Shown here: positions 27,871 through 37,122 of the stretch, one piece after another
How the letters are laid out: each line of letters begins with the position of its first letter
How positions within the stretch are numbered: position 1 is the stretch's first letter
Assembly: GCA_023480735.1 (NCBI GenBank)
Contig: JAMCXB010000017.1
Coordinates: 23,880 to 87,879, forward strand
Source: Bacteroidota bacterium
GTDB taxonomy: Bacteria > Bacteroidota > Ignavibacteria > Kryptoniales > JAKASW01
Reading direction: 5' to 3'
DNA length: 64,000 nucleotides
Notes under the pieces: model-generated
What the model was told of the DNA's origin: nothing
Databases searched by the model: none
What the model saw: the letters and a program-made list of their open reading frames with translations, nothing else
Position numbers and translations under genes: made by a program

Positions 27871-27899
27871 TTGACTTTTACTGCATGCTTGTCTAATTT
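27871..27899 (+). promoter_or_regulatory. Candidate sigma-70-like promoter of the TPR lipoprotein
   Basis: TTGACT (27871-27876) and TAATTT (27894-27899) are separated by 17 bp. The -35 matches 5 of 6 consensus bases but the -10 only 3 of 6. It begins 19 bp after the miniature element and would give a leader of about 35 nt before the ATG at 27940. Confidence 0.3.
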
Positions 27900-27939
27900 C
27901 ATTCGAATTTGTGAACAAAACCCCGAGGAGGGAATTTCT

Positions 27940-28734
27940 ATGAAATATTTGCTGCATGGGGCATCATATCTAATCGGCAGTCTCCTATTTGTAACAGGTC
28001 TCTTTTTAAGCGGTTGCGGGACGAGTGTGAATACTACACGAGATCACGCCGCCGCTGATTCAATGACGGTGGCCTCGTTGCAATCCAGGACCGACAAGCT
28101 ACAATCCGAAAACTCACAGCTTCGAACCTCTGTGTCACAACTTGAACAGGACAAGAGGGCTTTGAACGCGAAAGTTGCGGATCTCACTTCCAAACTCGGA
28201 CAGAGCAGCCAGCAATGGCAGGATCTTGAAGACTTACAGAGCAGGGTGAACAGCCTGGATTCCGAGCTTACAGTCCAGCGGCAAATCAATCGCGATCTGA
28301 GCGCCAAGAATGCCGACATGGAAAAGCAAATGATGACCGGCGGGACGGGCACTGCTTCTACCAAGGCTGAATTTGACAGGCAATACAGGGAAGGGCTTCA
28401 ATCTTTCAAGGCCAGAGACTACAAAGCTGCCATAACAATCTTCAACGGGCTGGCGGCCAGCCGCGTGAGTACACCGTTGATGAGCAACACCCATTATTGG
28501 CTCGGCGAGTGCTACTATGCCTTGCAGAGATATAACGAAGCCGTTCAGGAGTTTCAAAAGACACTTACTTATCCGAAGAGCTACAAGGAAGGCGCCGCAT
28601 ACGTAATGCTCGGCATGTCCTACCTGCGGCTGGGCAACAAGGAAAGCGCAAGAGCCACATGGAATAAGCTGATACTCAAGGATCCGAAATCACAATACGC
28701 CGCTCGGGCGAGAGAATTTCTAAGGCAACTCTGA
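27940..28734 (+). CDS. TPR lipoprotein of the CpoB/YbgF type
   Basis: A 264-residue envelope protein. A lipobox LSGC ends the signal peptide at about residue 28. A coiled coil rich in Gln/Ser/Leu covers about 40-125, then three TPR-like repeats (about 140-262: SFKARDYKAAITIF, HYWLGECYYALQRY, YVMLGMSYLRLG). This layout matches YbgF/CpoB, which links outer-membrane constriction to peptidoglycan synthesis. The frame reads back to 27871, but the ATG at 27940 has GAGGAGGG upstream. No tol-pal genes are near, so the function is by family only. Confidence 0.9.
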   Translation: MKYLLHGASYLIGSLLFVTGLFLSGCGTSVNTTRDHAAADSMTVASLQSRTDKLQSENSQLRTSVSQLEQDKRALNAKVADLTSKLGQSSQQWQDLEDLQSRVNSLDSELTVQRQINRDLSAKNADMEKQMMTGGTGTASTKAEFDRQYREGLQSFKARDYKAAITIFNGLAASRVSTPLMSNTHYWLGECYYALQRYNEAVQEFQKTLTYPKSYKEGAAYVMLGMSYLRLGNKESARATWNKLILKDPKSQYAARAREFLRQL

Positions 28735-28754
28735 CAAATCAGAACCGCTTCTTA

Positions 28755-29777
28755 TCAGGAGCCGCTGCCGCGCTTTAAACCGCCAGCGGCTCTTATCTCC
28801 TCAGCAAGCCTTGATTCATCTATCTCCCCATTTGTATCAACCCTAAAGAATCCCGCGGGATTCTTCAAAGCGTAGTTCAGAAGAATCCTCAGCGGCACAA
28901 AATCTTTCGAAACCACGGCCGATTCTCTGATCAGGAATGTCAATCCTGGCTCGAGTTCTTTGGCATTCGCGACAACGGGTCCGCTGACTATTCCTGTCCT
29001 GACTCTGTAAAGATGAAAGCGATCCGCTTCAACCCATCCGCAGACGAAATTTGCCCTGCCTATAGGTCCGCTCAGCAACTTCAAGCGGGAAGATGTTCTA
29101 TCGAGGGTTTCAATCAGGTCTCGCGCCGATGCCGCTTCTTCAAACTCCAGTTTTTTCGCAAGTTCATCCAGCCTAACGCGCAATTCAGAGGTAAGCTTCT
29201 CGAGAGAACCGGATAAGAATTCCTCCACTGCCTCCACTTCCCTGCTGTACTCATCGATTCCTACGTTCCCCCTGCAGGGTGCCGTGCATCTCTCCATGAA
29301 GAAATAAAGGCACGGATCGAACGGTTTTGAAAACTCCTTCTCGCATTTTACAAGCTTGAAATATTTGTCGGCAGCAAAGAGGATCTGTTCGGCGATGAAC
29401 GAACTCTCAAATGGTCCATAGTATCGTCCATCCTCATCCAGCTCATACACGAGATCCAGCCTGTCGAATTTTCTGTCGGTAGTCAGCCTTATGAAAGGAA
29501 AACGTCTCGAATTGACGAGTTGCGAGTTGAATCGCGGCCGGAATTGCCGGATAAGCCTAAGTTCCTGGAAAAGTGCGTGCAGTTCTGAGGAAGAAGTTTC
29601 CAACTCAATCCTCATAGCTTCCTTCAGCATTCGTCGCACTTTGTCTGCATCCTTCGCGTTCTCCGTCAAATATGAGGCAATTCTCATCTTTAGATTCTTC
29701 GCCTTGCCGACGTAGATCACCTCGTTTTCGGAATTGAATACCTTATAGACGCCGGGCTCGTTTCGCGCAGACATCAT
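28755..29777 (-). CDS. GIY-YIG nuclease related to UvrC N-terminus and Cho
   Basis: 340 residues. The GIY-YIG domain at the N-terminus reads GVYKVFNSENEVIYVGKAKN. It is followed by a Cys-containing segment (CLYFFMERCTAPCRG) as in UvrC and Cho, and a UVR-like helix pair (LEFEEAASARDLIETL). The RNase H-like nuclease half of UvrC and HhH motifs are missing. It therefore resembles Cho, which makes the 3' incision in excision repair. It is coupled by ATGA to an upstream DnaQ-like exonuclease; in Actinobacteria these two are one fused protein. UvrA is encoded divergently from this operon. Confidence 0.88.
   Translation of the reverse strand: MMSARNEPGVYKVFNSENEVIYVGKAKNLKMRIASYLTENAKDADKVRRMLKEAMRIELETSSSELHALFQELRLIRQFRPRFNSQLVNSRRFPFIRLTTDRKFDRLDLVYELDEDGRYYGPFESSFIAEQILFAADKYFKLVKCEKEFSKPFDPCLYFFMERCTAPCRGNVGIDEYSREVEAVEEFLSGSLEKLTSELRVRLDELAKKLEFEEAASARDLIETLDRTSSRLKLLSGPIGRANFVCGWVEADRFHLYRVRTGIVSGPVVANAKELEPGLTFLIRESAVVSKDFVPLRILLNYALKNPAGFFRVDTNGEIDESRLAEEIRAAGGLKRGSGS
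28759..28792 (+). terminator. Inverted repeat between convergent genes
   Basis: GAGCCGCTG (28759-28767) and CAGCGGCTC (28784-28792) form a 9-bp GC-rich stem with a 16-nt loop, 24 nt past the stop of the plus-strand lipoprotein gene and inside the last codons of the minus-strand nuclease. No long U run follows. Confidence 0.4.
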
Positions 29778-30420
29778 GGCCTTCTTGAAAACGTTCTGAT
29801 TCTTATATGTCTGTCAATTCTATAAGGTACGTTCTGGAACCGAAGGAGCTCTTCAAGATCCACGACTTCATGACGCTCGCGGATAATCTCCAGCAACTCG
29901 ATCAGCAAGTGTGCGGTCGCCCGTGCGTCCCCGTATGCACGATGCCTGTCTCCGATCTTTATTCCGAGATGGTGACATACGTGATCGAGTGCTTTCCTCT
30001 GCAGGTGCGGGAAAACCCGTGAGCTCAGCTTCCGCGTGCAGAGTTGAGGCATTTCAAAATCTAAACCCGATCTGGCAAGCTCAGATCGCACGAATCCGTA
30101 GTCGAATTGCGAGTTGTGCGCGGTAAATACCGTCCCTTCCAGAAATTCTGCTACTTTAACGGATATGTCCCTAAAGGAGGGAGCCCTGTATACTATCTCG
30201 TTGCTGATGCCCGTCATGTTCTGTATGAAATTAGGTATGTGCCTTCCGGGATTGACGAGTGTAGAGAATTCGTCGATGATCTTGCCCCTACGGACTTTAT
30301 ATGCGGCAAATTCGATAATTCTCTCGCCCGCTGCTGCCGAACCGGTGGTCTCCACGTCAACAGAACCGAAAATATGGCGTCTTGAAAACTTGCCTCGAAG
30401 TTTGGATCATTGTCGGACAT
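29774..30420 (-). CDS. DnaQ-like 3'-5' exonuclease, apparent frameshift near its start
   Basis: DEDDh exonuclease domain: ExoI DVETTG, ExoII HNSQFDYGF, ExoIII HRAYGDARATAH. The uninterrupted frame has no ATG/GTG/TTG before the ExoI Asp; its first usable start (GTG at 30355) would remove that essential residue. The natural start is the ATG at 30420, which forms TGATG with the upstream gene. From there the reading goes MSDNDPNFEASFQDAIFS and must shift back one base near 30360-30372 to enter the exonuclease frame. A single extra T in the run at 30369-30372 would restore it. So this is a sequencing slip, a dead gene, or a real frameshift. Confidence 0.8.
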
Positions 30421-31331
30421 CAGTGCACCTCGATCATTCTTGATATTCCGGCAGCAATTTGATCCGCGATTGCTTCGACTACGTTATCCGGGACGCCGTC
30501 ATAATGCTTCGATTTCAAACGCATGTCACATATTTCGTTTACATAATCTATTACGACAAATTTCCGCTCGGCAGTCAATGCAATCTCGGTAGAGAAGAAA
30601 TCCAGGCCGCAAACGGAGTAAATCGTCCTGACAATATTCTTAATCTCATGGAGGTCAAACTTCTCCATCTCTTCCTGTGATGCCTCAATGTACAGGTGTG
30701 TCAAGTCATCCCACCAGCAAACAAACACTTCGCCGTAGACGTAGAACGGCCTGAACCACGCCCTCCGGCCATCAAAGTCTACAGGCTCAATCTTCTGCTG
30801 GAGCAAATACTTGTCGTCTTTATTGTGCTGCCTTGTGTCTACCACCTCACGCAAGTCCTCCGCTCCAGTCACAACGCCAATTCCGCCGCCGGTGGTATTT
30901 GCGGGTTTGATTATGAACGGGCGGCCGAGCTGGGCCAACTCGGTGAGGCTCAGCTTCACTTCTCGCTGCGAGCTGTAGGGTGAAGTGATAATCGTATATG
31001 GAACGTGGATACCGGCAGTTATGAATTCTAGATGCATTGAAGCTTTGTCTGAAGCATGCAGGATCTTGGAAGGATCGTTTAGTATGGGAATCTCTCTGTG
31101 CTTCAGCAAGTGTACTATGGCCTCACAAGTATCGTCGACATCTGAAGCCCTGTCCACGACGGCTTTGAATGAGACCGTTCTGTGCCGGACTTCCTCAAGG
31201 ATCCTCTCAAAGTCCCCCACGTGGATGACCTGATGTGAAATGTTTTTCGAATGGAATTTGTTTGAAAGGACGGAGATGAAATCGGCGTCATATTCCCATT
31301 CATAGAATATCGCGCAATCTATGGTTTTCAT
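30420..31331 (-). CDS. ATP-grasp family protein of unknown substrate
   Basis: 303 residues with an ATP-grasp fold of the RimK/ D-Ala ligase sort: FIIKPANTTGGGIGVV is the nucleotide lysine and glycine loop, YLLQQKIEP is the hinge, and EIALTAERKFVVIDYVNEI carries metal-binding acidic residues and an Asn. Such enzymes join a carboxylate to an amine through an acyl-phosphate. The substrate cannot be told. It is coupled by TGATG to the exonuclease gene below it, an unexpected pairing. The start ATG at 31331 is followed by the typical hydrophobic first strand (TIDCAIFYEW). Confidence 0.8.
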   Translation of the reverse strand: MKTIDCAIFYEWEYDADFISVLSNKFHSKNISHQVIHVGDFERILEEVRHRTVSFKAVVDRASDVDDTCEAIVHLLKHREIPILNDPSKILHASDKASMHLEFITAGIHVPYTIITSPYSSQREVKLSLTELAQLGRPFIIKPANTTGGGIGVVTGAEDLREVVDTRQHNKDDKYLLQQKIEPVDFDGRRAWFRPFYVYGEVFVCWWDDLTHLYIEASQEEMEKFDLHEIKNIVRTIYSVCGLDFFSTEIALTAERKFVVIDYVNEICDMRLKSKHYDGVPDNVVEAIADQIAAGISRMIEVH

Positions 31332-31515
31332 TTCGAGTAATTTAACAAGCTTTTGGCGGAATTGAATGCCAGAAAAAGAAGCCGGTCTGGTTTTGACAGA
31401 CTGCAGGAAGCTAAAATCTGTTTGTGCGCTGACATGTACCGAATGCGGAGGAGATTAGTGGTCACCGCTTATTACATTGAATCTGGGGCGACCCGAGACT
31501 AAATTCCAGACTTAG

Positions 31516-34407
31516 ATGGATAAAACACCAGACACATCGAAAATCATAATCCGAGGCGCGCGTCAGCACAACCTGAAATCCATTGACCTGGAACTCCCCA
31601 GAGATAAATTCATCGTCATTACAGGTTTGAGCGGGAGCGGAAAATCATCGCTCGCATTCGATACGATCTATGCCGAAGGACAGCGCCGTTATCTGGAGAC
31701 GATGATGTCCTACGCCCGACAGTTCCTGCAAGTACTGGAAAGACCGGACGTCGATTTGATAGAAGGTCTAAGCCCGTCGGTTGCGATCGAGCAGAAGACA
31801 ATAAGCACAAATCCACATTCCACCGTAGGAACCGTAACGGAGATTTACGACTACATAAGGCTTCTGTTTGCAAAAGTCGGCACACAGTTCTGTGTAAAAT
31901 GCAACATACCTGTCCAGCAACAGGCCCCCGATCAAATTCTTCAGTCGATGTTTGCGGATTTCAACAACAAGAACGTACTCCTCCTGGCGCCGTTAGTTGT
32001 GGGAAGGAAAGGACATTATCGGGAACTGTTCAGGGAATTGATGGCTGAAGGATTCGTGCAAGTGAGAGTAGACGGAAACCTGCGGGATTTGCAGGATGGG
32101 ATGGAGCTTTCTCGCTACGGCACGCATACGATCGAGCTGGTGGTAGACAAATTGAAGATTCAGAAAAGATCGGTTGTCAGGTTGCGCGACTCGCTTAAGC
32201 TGGCCCTCGAAAGAGGGGCCGGAACAATTGTCCTGTTCGATCATGACTTGAAGAAAGAGCACTTCTTCAGCCGGCTCAGGTCGTGCCCAAAGTGCGGTAC
32301 AAGCTATCCGGATCTCGCCCCAAATTCATTCTCCTTCAATTCAAAATTCGGGATGTGCCGGACGTGCAACGGAATCGGTCTAAGCAGGGACATCACCCCT
32401 GAGGCCCTGGTGGTTGAACCAACGTTGTCCATTACTGACGGCGCACTCCTGTTCCCAAAACGCGACGATTTCTTCCTGATGAGCCTCCTGAACAGCGTCC
32501 TGGAGCCACACGGTGTAAATGCAAACACTCCATTCAACGAGTTCGATTCCACGATTAAGGAACTCATCTTCTTCGGAAAGAATCAGAAGAAGAACAAAAA
32601 GGGGATCAAGTTCGCGGGCGTATCCATATCAAATCTGAATGCGAAGTTCGAAGGTTTGATTCCGATGCTTCAAAACCTCGACTTCGAAGTCTACTTTGGA
32701 AATGAGTACAGGAACATCGAAGCGCATTTGCCTTTTGCGGAGTGCAGCGACTGTGGAGGCACGAGACTCCGCCCCGAAAGCAGGTTTGTCCGTGTTCTTG
32801 ACGTTGACGGGAACGAGCTGACCGTCGATTTTGCGGTCGAAAATTCCGTCGATAAGGTGAGCTCTTATTTTGACGAGCTGAAGCTCTCCAAACGAAACCT
32901 GAAGATCGCACAGCCCATCCTTCATGAAATCAGGACACGCCTGAAATTTCTGCTCAACGTCGGACTTAACTATTTGAATCTGAATCGCCCGTCAGGGACT
33001 CTGTCGGGCGGTGAATCGCAGCGGATCAGACTGGCGACGCAAATAGGTTCTCAATTAACAGGTGTACTATATGTTATCGATGAGCCTTCAATAGGACTTC
33101 ATCAGCGGGACAATATAAGGCTGATAAACTCACTAAAATCGCTCCGAGATATGGGCAATACCGTCCTGGTCGTCGAGCACGACAGAGAGACAATGGAAAG
33201 TGCCGATTACATCGTCGACCTTGGCCCTGGTGCCGGCGAACACGGCGGCTCCGTCGTAGTAGCCGGTTCGCTCAGCGACATCTTGTCGGAAAGGAAGGAT
33301 TCGCTGACTGCCGCCTATTTGCGGGACGAGAAGGAAATTCCCGTGAGAAGCAAGGAACAGCTCAGAAAGCCAAATGGCTCATTCATAACTCTCGAAGGGG
33401 CTTCAGGCAACAATCTCAAGCGTATCGACGTAAAATTCCCTCTCGGCCTTTTCATATGCATAACCGGAGTGAGCGGCTCAGGCAAGTCGAGCCTGATCAA
33501 CGACACACTTTACAGAATTCTTGGAAAACACTTCTACAGGCTTTCAGAGCAGCCGCTTCCCTATGGATTGATCACAGGGGTCGACCTGATAGACAAGGTT
33601 GTAGACGTAGATCAGTCTCCGATAGGAAGGACCCCGAGGTCAAATCCCGCAACTTATGTCGGAGTGTTCACCGCAATCCGCGATTTGTTCGCGCAGCTTC
33701 CAGAATCGAAGATTCGAGGGTATAAGCCCGGAAGATTCTCGTTCAATGTGCAAGAGGGGCGCTGCCCGGCGTGTGAAGGCGACGGAATGCGGAAAATTGA
33801 GATGAGCTTCCTCCCGGACGTCTATGTGAAATGTGAGGTTTGCAACGGGAAGCGGTACGGCGCTGCGACGCTCGATGTCAGGTACAAAGGCAAAACGATA
33901 GCCGACGTACTGGAAATGACAGTCGAGGATGCGCTTGCTCTCTTTGAAGAGATACCGTCGATAAAGAGGAAACTTCAAACGATGAATGAAGTGGGACTGG
34001 GTTATATTCGTCTGGGTCAATCATCGACGACCCTTTCCGGCGGAGAGGCTCAGCGCGTCAAACTTGCGACGGAGCTCTCCAAGGTCGCGACCGGAAAGAC
34101 AATGTACATATTGGACGAGCCGACGACGGGACTTCACTTCGAAGACATTCGAATACTCCTGGACTTGCTGCACAGACTGGTGGATAGAGGAAACACCGTA
34201 ATAGTTGTGGAACATAATCTAGACGTCATAAAATGTGCGGACTGGATTATCGATCTTGGGCCTGAGGGTGGCGAGGCTGGGGGATACATCGTTGCCGAGG
34301 GACCTCCGCACAAGATCATAAAGAGTGCGGAGTCTTACACCGCCCGATATTTATCTAAGTGCCTGAAAAATGGAACAAACGGGACTTCCGGCAGAAATAG
34401 CGAATGA
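31516..34407 (+). CDS. uvrA: Excinuclease ABC subunit A
   Basis: Damage-recognition ATPase of nucleotide excision repair, 963 residues. Two ABC modules: Walker A GLSGSGKS at 37 and GVSGSGKS at about 651; signatures LSGGESQRIRLA and LSGGEAQRVKLA; Walker B VIDEPSIGLH and ILDEPTTGLH. Two zinc-finger segments (CPKCG...CRTC near 257, and CPACEGDG...CEVC near 755). It is the full length. No strong ribosome site precedes the ATG at 31516. It lies divergent from the ATP-grasp/exonuclease/GIY-YIG operon. Confidence 0.97.
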   Translation: MDKTPDTSKIIIRGARQHNLKSIDLELPRDKFIVITGLSGSGKSSLAFDTIYAEGQRRYLETMMSYARQFLQVLERPDVDLIEGLSPSVAIEQKTISTNPHSTVGTVTEIYDYIRLLFAKVGTQFCVKCNIPVQQQAPDQILQSMFADFNNKNVLLLAPLVVGRKGHYRELFRELMAEGFVQVRVDGNLRDLQDGMELSRYGTHTIELVVDKLKIQKRSVVRLRDSLKLALERGAGTIVLFDHDLKKEHFFSRLRSCPKCGTSYPDLAPNSFSFNSKFGMCRTCNGIGLSRDITPEALVVEPTLSITDGALLFPKRDDFFLMSLLNSVLEPHGVNANTPFNEFDSTIKELIFFGKNQKKNKKGIKFAGVSISNLNAKFEGLIPMLQNLDFEVYFGNEYRNIEAHLPFAECSDCGGTRLRPESRFVRVLDVDGNELTVDFAVENSVDKVSSYFDELKLSKRNLKIAQPILHEIRTRLKFLLNVGLNYLNLNRPSGTLSGGESQRIRLATQIGSQLTGVLYVIDEPSIGLHQRDNIRLINSLKSLRDMGNTVLVVEHDRETMESADYIVDLGPGAGEHGGSVVVAGSLSDILSERKDSLTAAYLRDEKEIPVRSKEQLRKPNGSFITLEGASGNNLKRIDVKFPLGLFICITGVSGSGKSSLINDTLYRILGKHFYRLSEQPLPYGLITGVDLIDKVVDVDQSPIGRTPRSNPATYVGVFTAIRDLFAQLPESKIRGYKPGRFSFNVQEGRCPACEGDGMRKIEMSFLPDVYVKCEVCNGKRYGAATLDVRYKGKTIADVLEMTVEDALALFEEIPSIKRKLQTMNEVGLGYIRLGQSSTTLSGGEAQRVKLATELSKVATGKTMYILDEPTTGLHFEDIRILLDLLHRLVDRGNTVIVVEHNLDVIKCADWIIDLGPEGGEAGGYIVAEGPPHKIIKSAESYTARYLSKCLKNGTNGTSGRNSE

Positions 34408-34708
34408 GCTGTCGGCGGGCCAAAAGGCCCTCGATGACGGCAACGATGGAAAAGCCCGGGTCTGCGGGCGGAGAGCTGTCGGAAAGGCTTTTGCTCGCTC
34501 GCGTTACTCGAAGGGCATCGCGGGGACAATCAGTTCAATTGAGAGCTTGAAGCTGATTTCGACTGTGGAAGAACTATCGGCAGAAGTTCGCGACGCCGCT
34601 CGGAGGTTGTCGTTGAGTGTCGCTGACACGAGCGCCCGGCCCATCTCAACCGAGCCGATAAAGGACGCTCTTGTAATAGTGCATGCCTTGCTACGCTCAC
34701 AAAAATAG
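34370..34708 (+). CDS. Small helical protein overlapping the uvrA end
   Basis: A 112-residue frame overlapping uvrA by 38 nt. It is predicted almost fully helical, with an amphipathic Ala/Arg-rich stretch (DGKARVCGRRAVGKAFARS) and a C-terminal segment EPIKDALVIVHALLRS. I do not recognise a function. The overlap and same direction as uvrA suggest coupling, but no clear ribosome site is seen, so it may be weakly expressed or spurious. The opposite-strand frames here are shorter and less protein-like. Confidence 0.55.
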   Translation: MEQTGLPAEIANELSAGQKALDDGNDGKARVCGRRAVGKAFARSRYSKGIAGTISSIESLKLISTVEELSAEVRDAARRLSLSVADTSARPISTEPIKDALVIVHALLRSQK

Positions 34709-34778
34709 ACTTCCCGTTATTCCCTTCCCCTTTCGAGACCGACACTCGTCTAAGACTGCATACCCCGCCACGCTCGAC

Positions 34779-35687
34779 TTAGTGAACTGCCGCCCTGCGC
34801 CTCGTTGTCACTCGAGCTGCTGCGAACTTCGGATCAAGTTTTTCACGGACTTTGTCCACCGGCATCGACATTCCGGTCCAAATCTCGAACGACTTGGCGG
34901 CCTGATTATAAAGCATTTCAATCCCGCTCACAGTTGTCGCGTTCTTCTTCTTCGCATCCTTCAGAAACTGCGTCTGAACCGGATTATAAACGAGGTCGAA
35001 GAATATCTTTCCGTCGAGGTCCTTTGGGTCTGCCATCATTACGTTTTCGCCCGGCGACGGTGACATGCCGACAGACGTAGCGTTTATGACCAGCCTGCTC
35101 GTCTCAATGACGTTTCCTTCATCAAGGCTGTGAAGCTCAACGACCTTGATGTTATTATAGTTCTGAGAGTCGGAGAAAAACTTCTTCATCAGTTCAGCCC
35201 GGGAGGTGTCTCTGTTGATTACGAATATCTGGGCGGGATGGTAATATGAAATAAGTGAATACACGGCAGCGCGCCCCCCTCCGCCCGCACCGAATACGGT
35301 AACAGATTGGTCGGCAATTTGGTCGCGATAGGGCTTTAGCGCTTCCACAACCCCGTCAACATCGGTGTTGTGCCCCACCAGCGAGTCGTTCTCCACGTGG
35401 ATCGTATTCACGGCACCTACAAGCCTCGCATCGGCAGAGATCTCGTCTATGAATTCCATCACCGCCTCCTTGTGCGGAATGGTCACATTGCATCCCACAA
35501 TTCCAAGGGCAATCATTCCTTTCAGTGCATCACGCAGGTTCTTGGGATGCACGTCGAATGCGGCATAGTGATAATCTTGATTCATGATCCTAAATGCGGT
35601 CTCATGAATCAAGGGAGACCAGCTGTGCGAAATCGGATGTCCGATTATTCCGACGAGCTTAACGTGACTCTTTATATTTCTTTTCAT
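34779..35687 (-). CDS. aroE: Shikimate dehydrogenase
   Basis: NADPH-dependent reduction of 3-dehydroshikimate. The substrate site GHPISHSWSPLIHETAF, the catalytic Lys-Asp pair (VTIPHKEAV and GHNTDVDG) and the cofactor loop VFGAGGGGRAAVY are present. It has 302 residues, about 25 longer than E. coli AroE because of a basic C-terminal tail. The start overlaps the end of the TPR gene by 29 nt. Downstream it converges on the uvrA tail with no visible terminator. Confidence 0.95.
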   Translation of the reverse strand: MKRNIKSHVKLVGIIGHPISHSWSPLIHETAFRIMNQDYHYAAFDVHPKNLRDALKGMIALGIVGCNVTIPHKEAVMEFIDEISADARLVGAVNTIHVENDSLVGHNTDVDGVVEALKPYRDQIADQSVTVFGAGGGGRAAVYSLISYYHPAQIFVINRDTSRAELMKKFFSDSQNYNNIKVVELHSLDEGNVIETSRLVINATSVGMSPSPGENVMMADPKDLDGKIFFDLVYNPVQTQFLKDAKKKNATTVSGIEMLYNQAAKSFEIWTGMSMPVDKVREKLDPKFAAARVTTRRRAAVH

Positions 35688-37122
35688 TTACCAACCACTC
35701 ATACACTGGGAACACAAAGTTAATGAGAATTTCCGGATTTGAATGCTGAATCTGGCCAAAATCCTGAAAGAATGTATTAATCTTGTGAGGCTCAAGCTCA
35801 AGCGCCTTCTTTGCACTATCTATCGCTTCCGCAAACTGACCGATCTGCAGACAGCACTTACATTTCTGATAGTAGGCCTCTCCCCACTCGGGCGAAATAC
35901 GCGTTACTTGATTGTAAACGTCCAGTGCTTCTTCATATTTCTCGCATTCGACGAGTGCGTCTCCCAGATCCAGCCAGCCATCAACATTTTCGGGCTGAAG
36001 ACGCGTAACACGCCCATAACTCTCCACTGCCGCCTGAAACAACTCCAACGTGAACTCGACGTCACCGCGGGCATGCCATATGTCGGGATCGGAGGAGCTC
36101 AGCCCAGTGGCTTTCGTAAAATCGCTTAAAGCCTTCCTGTACATGCTCATGGCATCGTAACACACCGCCCTGCCAAAAAGAGATTCGACGTGGTCAGGAT
36201 CGTTCTTCAAGGCCTCGCTGTAGCACCTGACTGCATCTTTATACTCGCCCAACTCTTCGTATGCAGTCGCCATATTATGCCAGGACGCAACATCTTTTGG
36301 TTCATACTTAAGAGTTGTCTTATAACTCTCGACAGCCTCACGCAATTTCCCCATACTGAGAAGAGCGTTGCTTCTGTTGTACCAGGCAGCACTGAATTTC
36401 TCGTCGATAGCTATAGCCATGTCATAACTCTCTACAGCAGTCTGATATTTGCCGAGAGCGTTCAAGGAAATGCCGCGATTGTACCATGCCCTATAATTAT
36501 ACGGATCGAGCTCGATCACTTTGTCATAGCACTTTAGGGATTTCTCCGGCTGGTCGAGATAATCATAACAATACGCAAGTTCGAACCAGGCATCTTTGTC
36601 GGTGGAATCGAGCTCGCTCAGGTATCTGAATACCTTGGAGGCTTCATCAAACCGGGTGAGTTTTTCCAGGATAACACCTTTATTCATCAAAGCTTCATAA
36701 CTGCCGGGATCGATATCCAGAGCTCGCTCAATACTATCGAGCGCTTCCTCATACTTATCGAGCATTTGCAGGCAGCTTGACCTCCCAACTAACGCATCCA
36801 CTTCGATAGGATTAAACTCAAGTGCCCTGGTATAATCGTCCAAAGCCTCCTCAAATTTACCGAGTGTTTCGTTAATCTCGCCTCTCCTATACCAATTTTC
36901 GGCACTCACCGGCATGACAGAAATCAGCTTGTTCGCGAAGAACAAGGCATCCTCGTACTTATCCTGGCTCGTGAAATAGTCTATTATCTCTTCCAGCGCC
37001 GCTATACTGGAAAAGGTCGGTTCTTCCCTTCGAAGGCGCCTTATTTCCTCGCTAATATTGCGCTTTTCGAACTCGTCGTATTCATCGTCGTCTAATGTGA
37101 AGTCAAAGTCATCTCTATTCAT
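35659..37122 (-). CDS. Cytoplasmic TPR-repeat protein
   Basis: 487 residues. An acidic N-terminus (NRDDFDFTLDDDEYDEFE) is followed by eleven or so 34-residue tetratricopeptide repeats with the usual W-x-x-x-G-x-x-x...A-x-x-x-Y pattern (for example AWYNRGISLNALGKYQTAVE). No signal peptide, so a cytoplasmic scaffold is likely. The frame reads back to 37266, but the ATG at 37122 has AGGA 7-10 nt upstream and removes an unlikely hydrophobic leader. Partner unknown; aroE follows with overlap. Confidence 0.9.
   Translation of the reverse strand: MNRDDFDFTLDDDEYDEFEKRNISEEIRRLRREEPTFSSIAALEEIIDYFTSQDKYEDALFFANKLISVMPVSAENWYRRGEINETLGKFEEALDDYTRALEFNPIEVDALVGRSSCLQMLDKYEEALDSIERALDIDPGSYEALMNKGVILEKLTRFDEASKVFRYLSELDSTDKDAWFELAYCYDYLDQPEKSLKCYDKVIELDPYNYRAWYNRGISLNALGKYQTAVESYDMAIAIDEKFSAAWYNRSNALLSMGKLREAVESYKTTLKYEPKDVASWHNMATAYEELGEYKDAVRCYSEALKNDPDHVESLFGRAVCYDAMSMYRKALSDFTKATGLSSSDPDIWHARGDVEFTLELFQAAVESYGRVTRLQPENVDGWLDLGDALVECEKYEEALDVYNQVTRISPEWGEAYYQKCKCCLQIGQFAEAIDSAKKALELEPHKINTFFQDFGQIQHSNPEILINFVFPVYEWLVNEKKYKESR

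Noticed and set aside
31332..31515. TTGACA followed by TAAAAT upstream of uvrA
   Set aside because: The spacer is only 13 bp, too short for a sigma-70 promoter.
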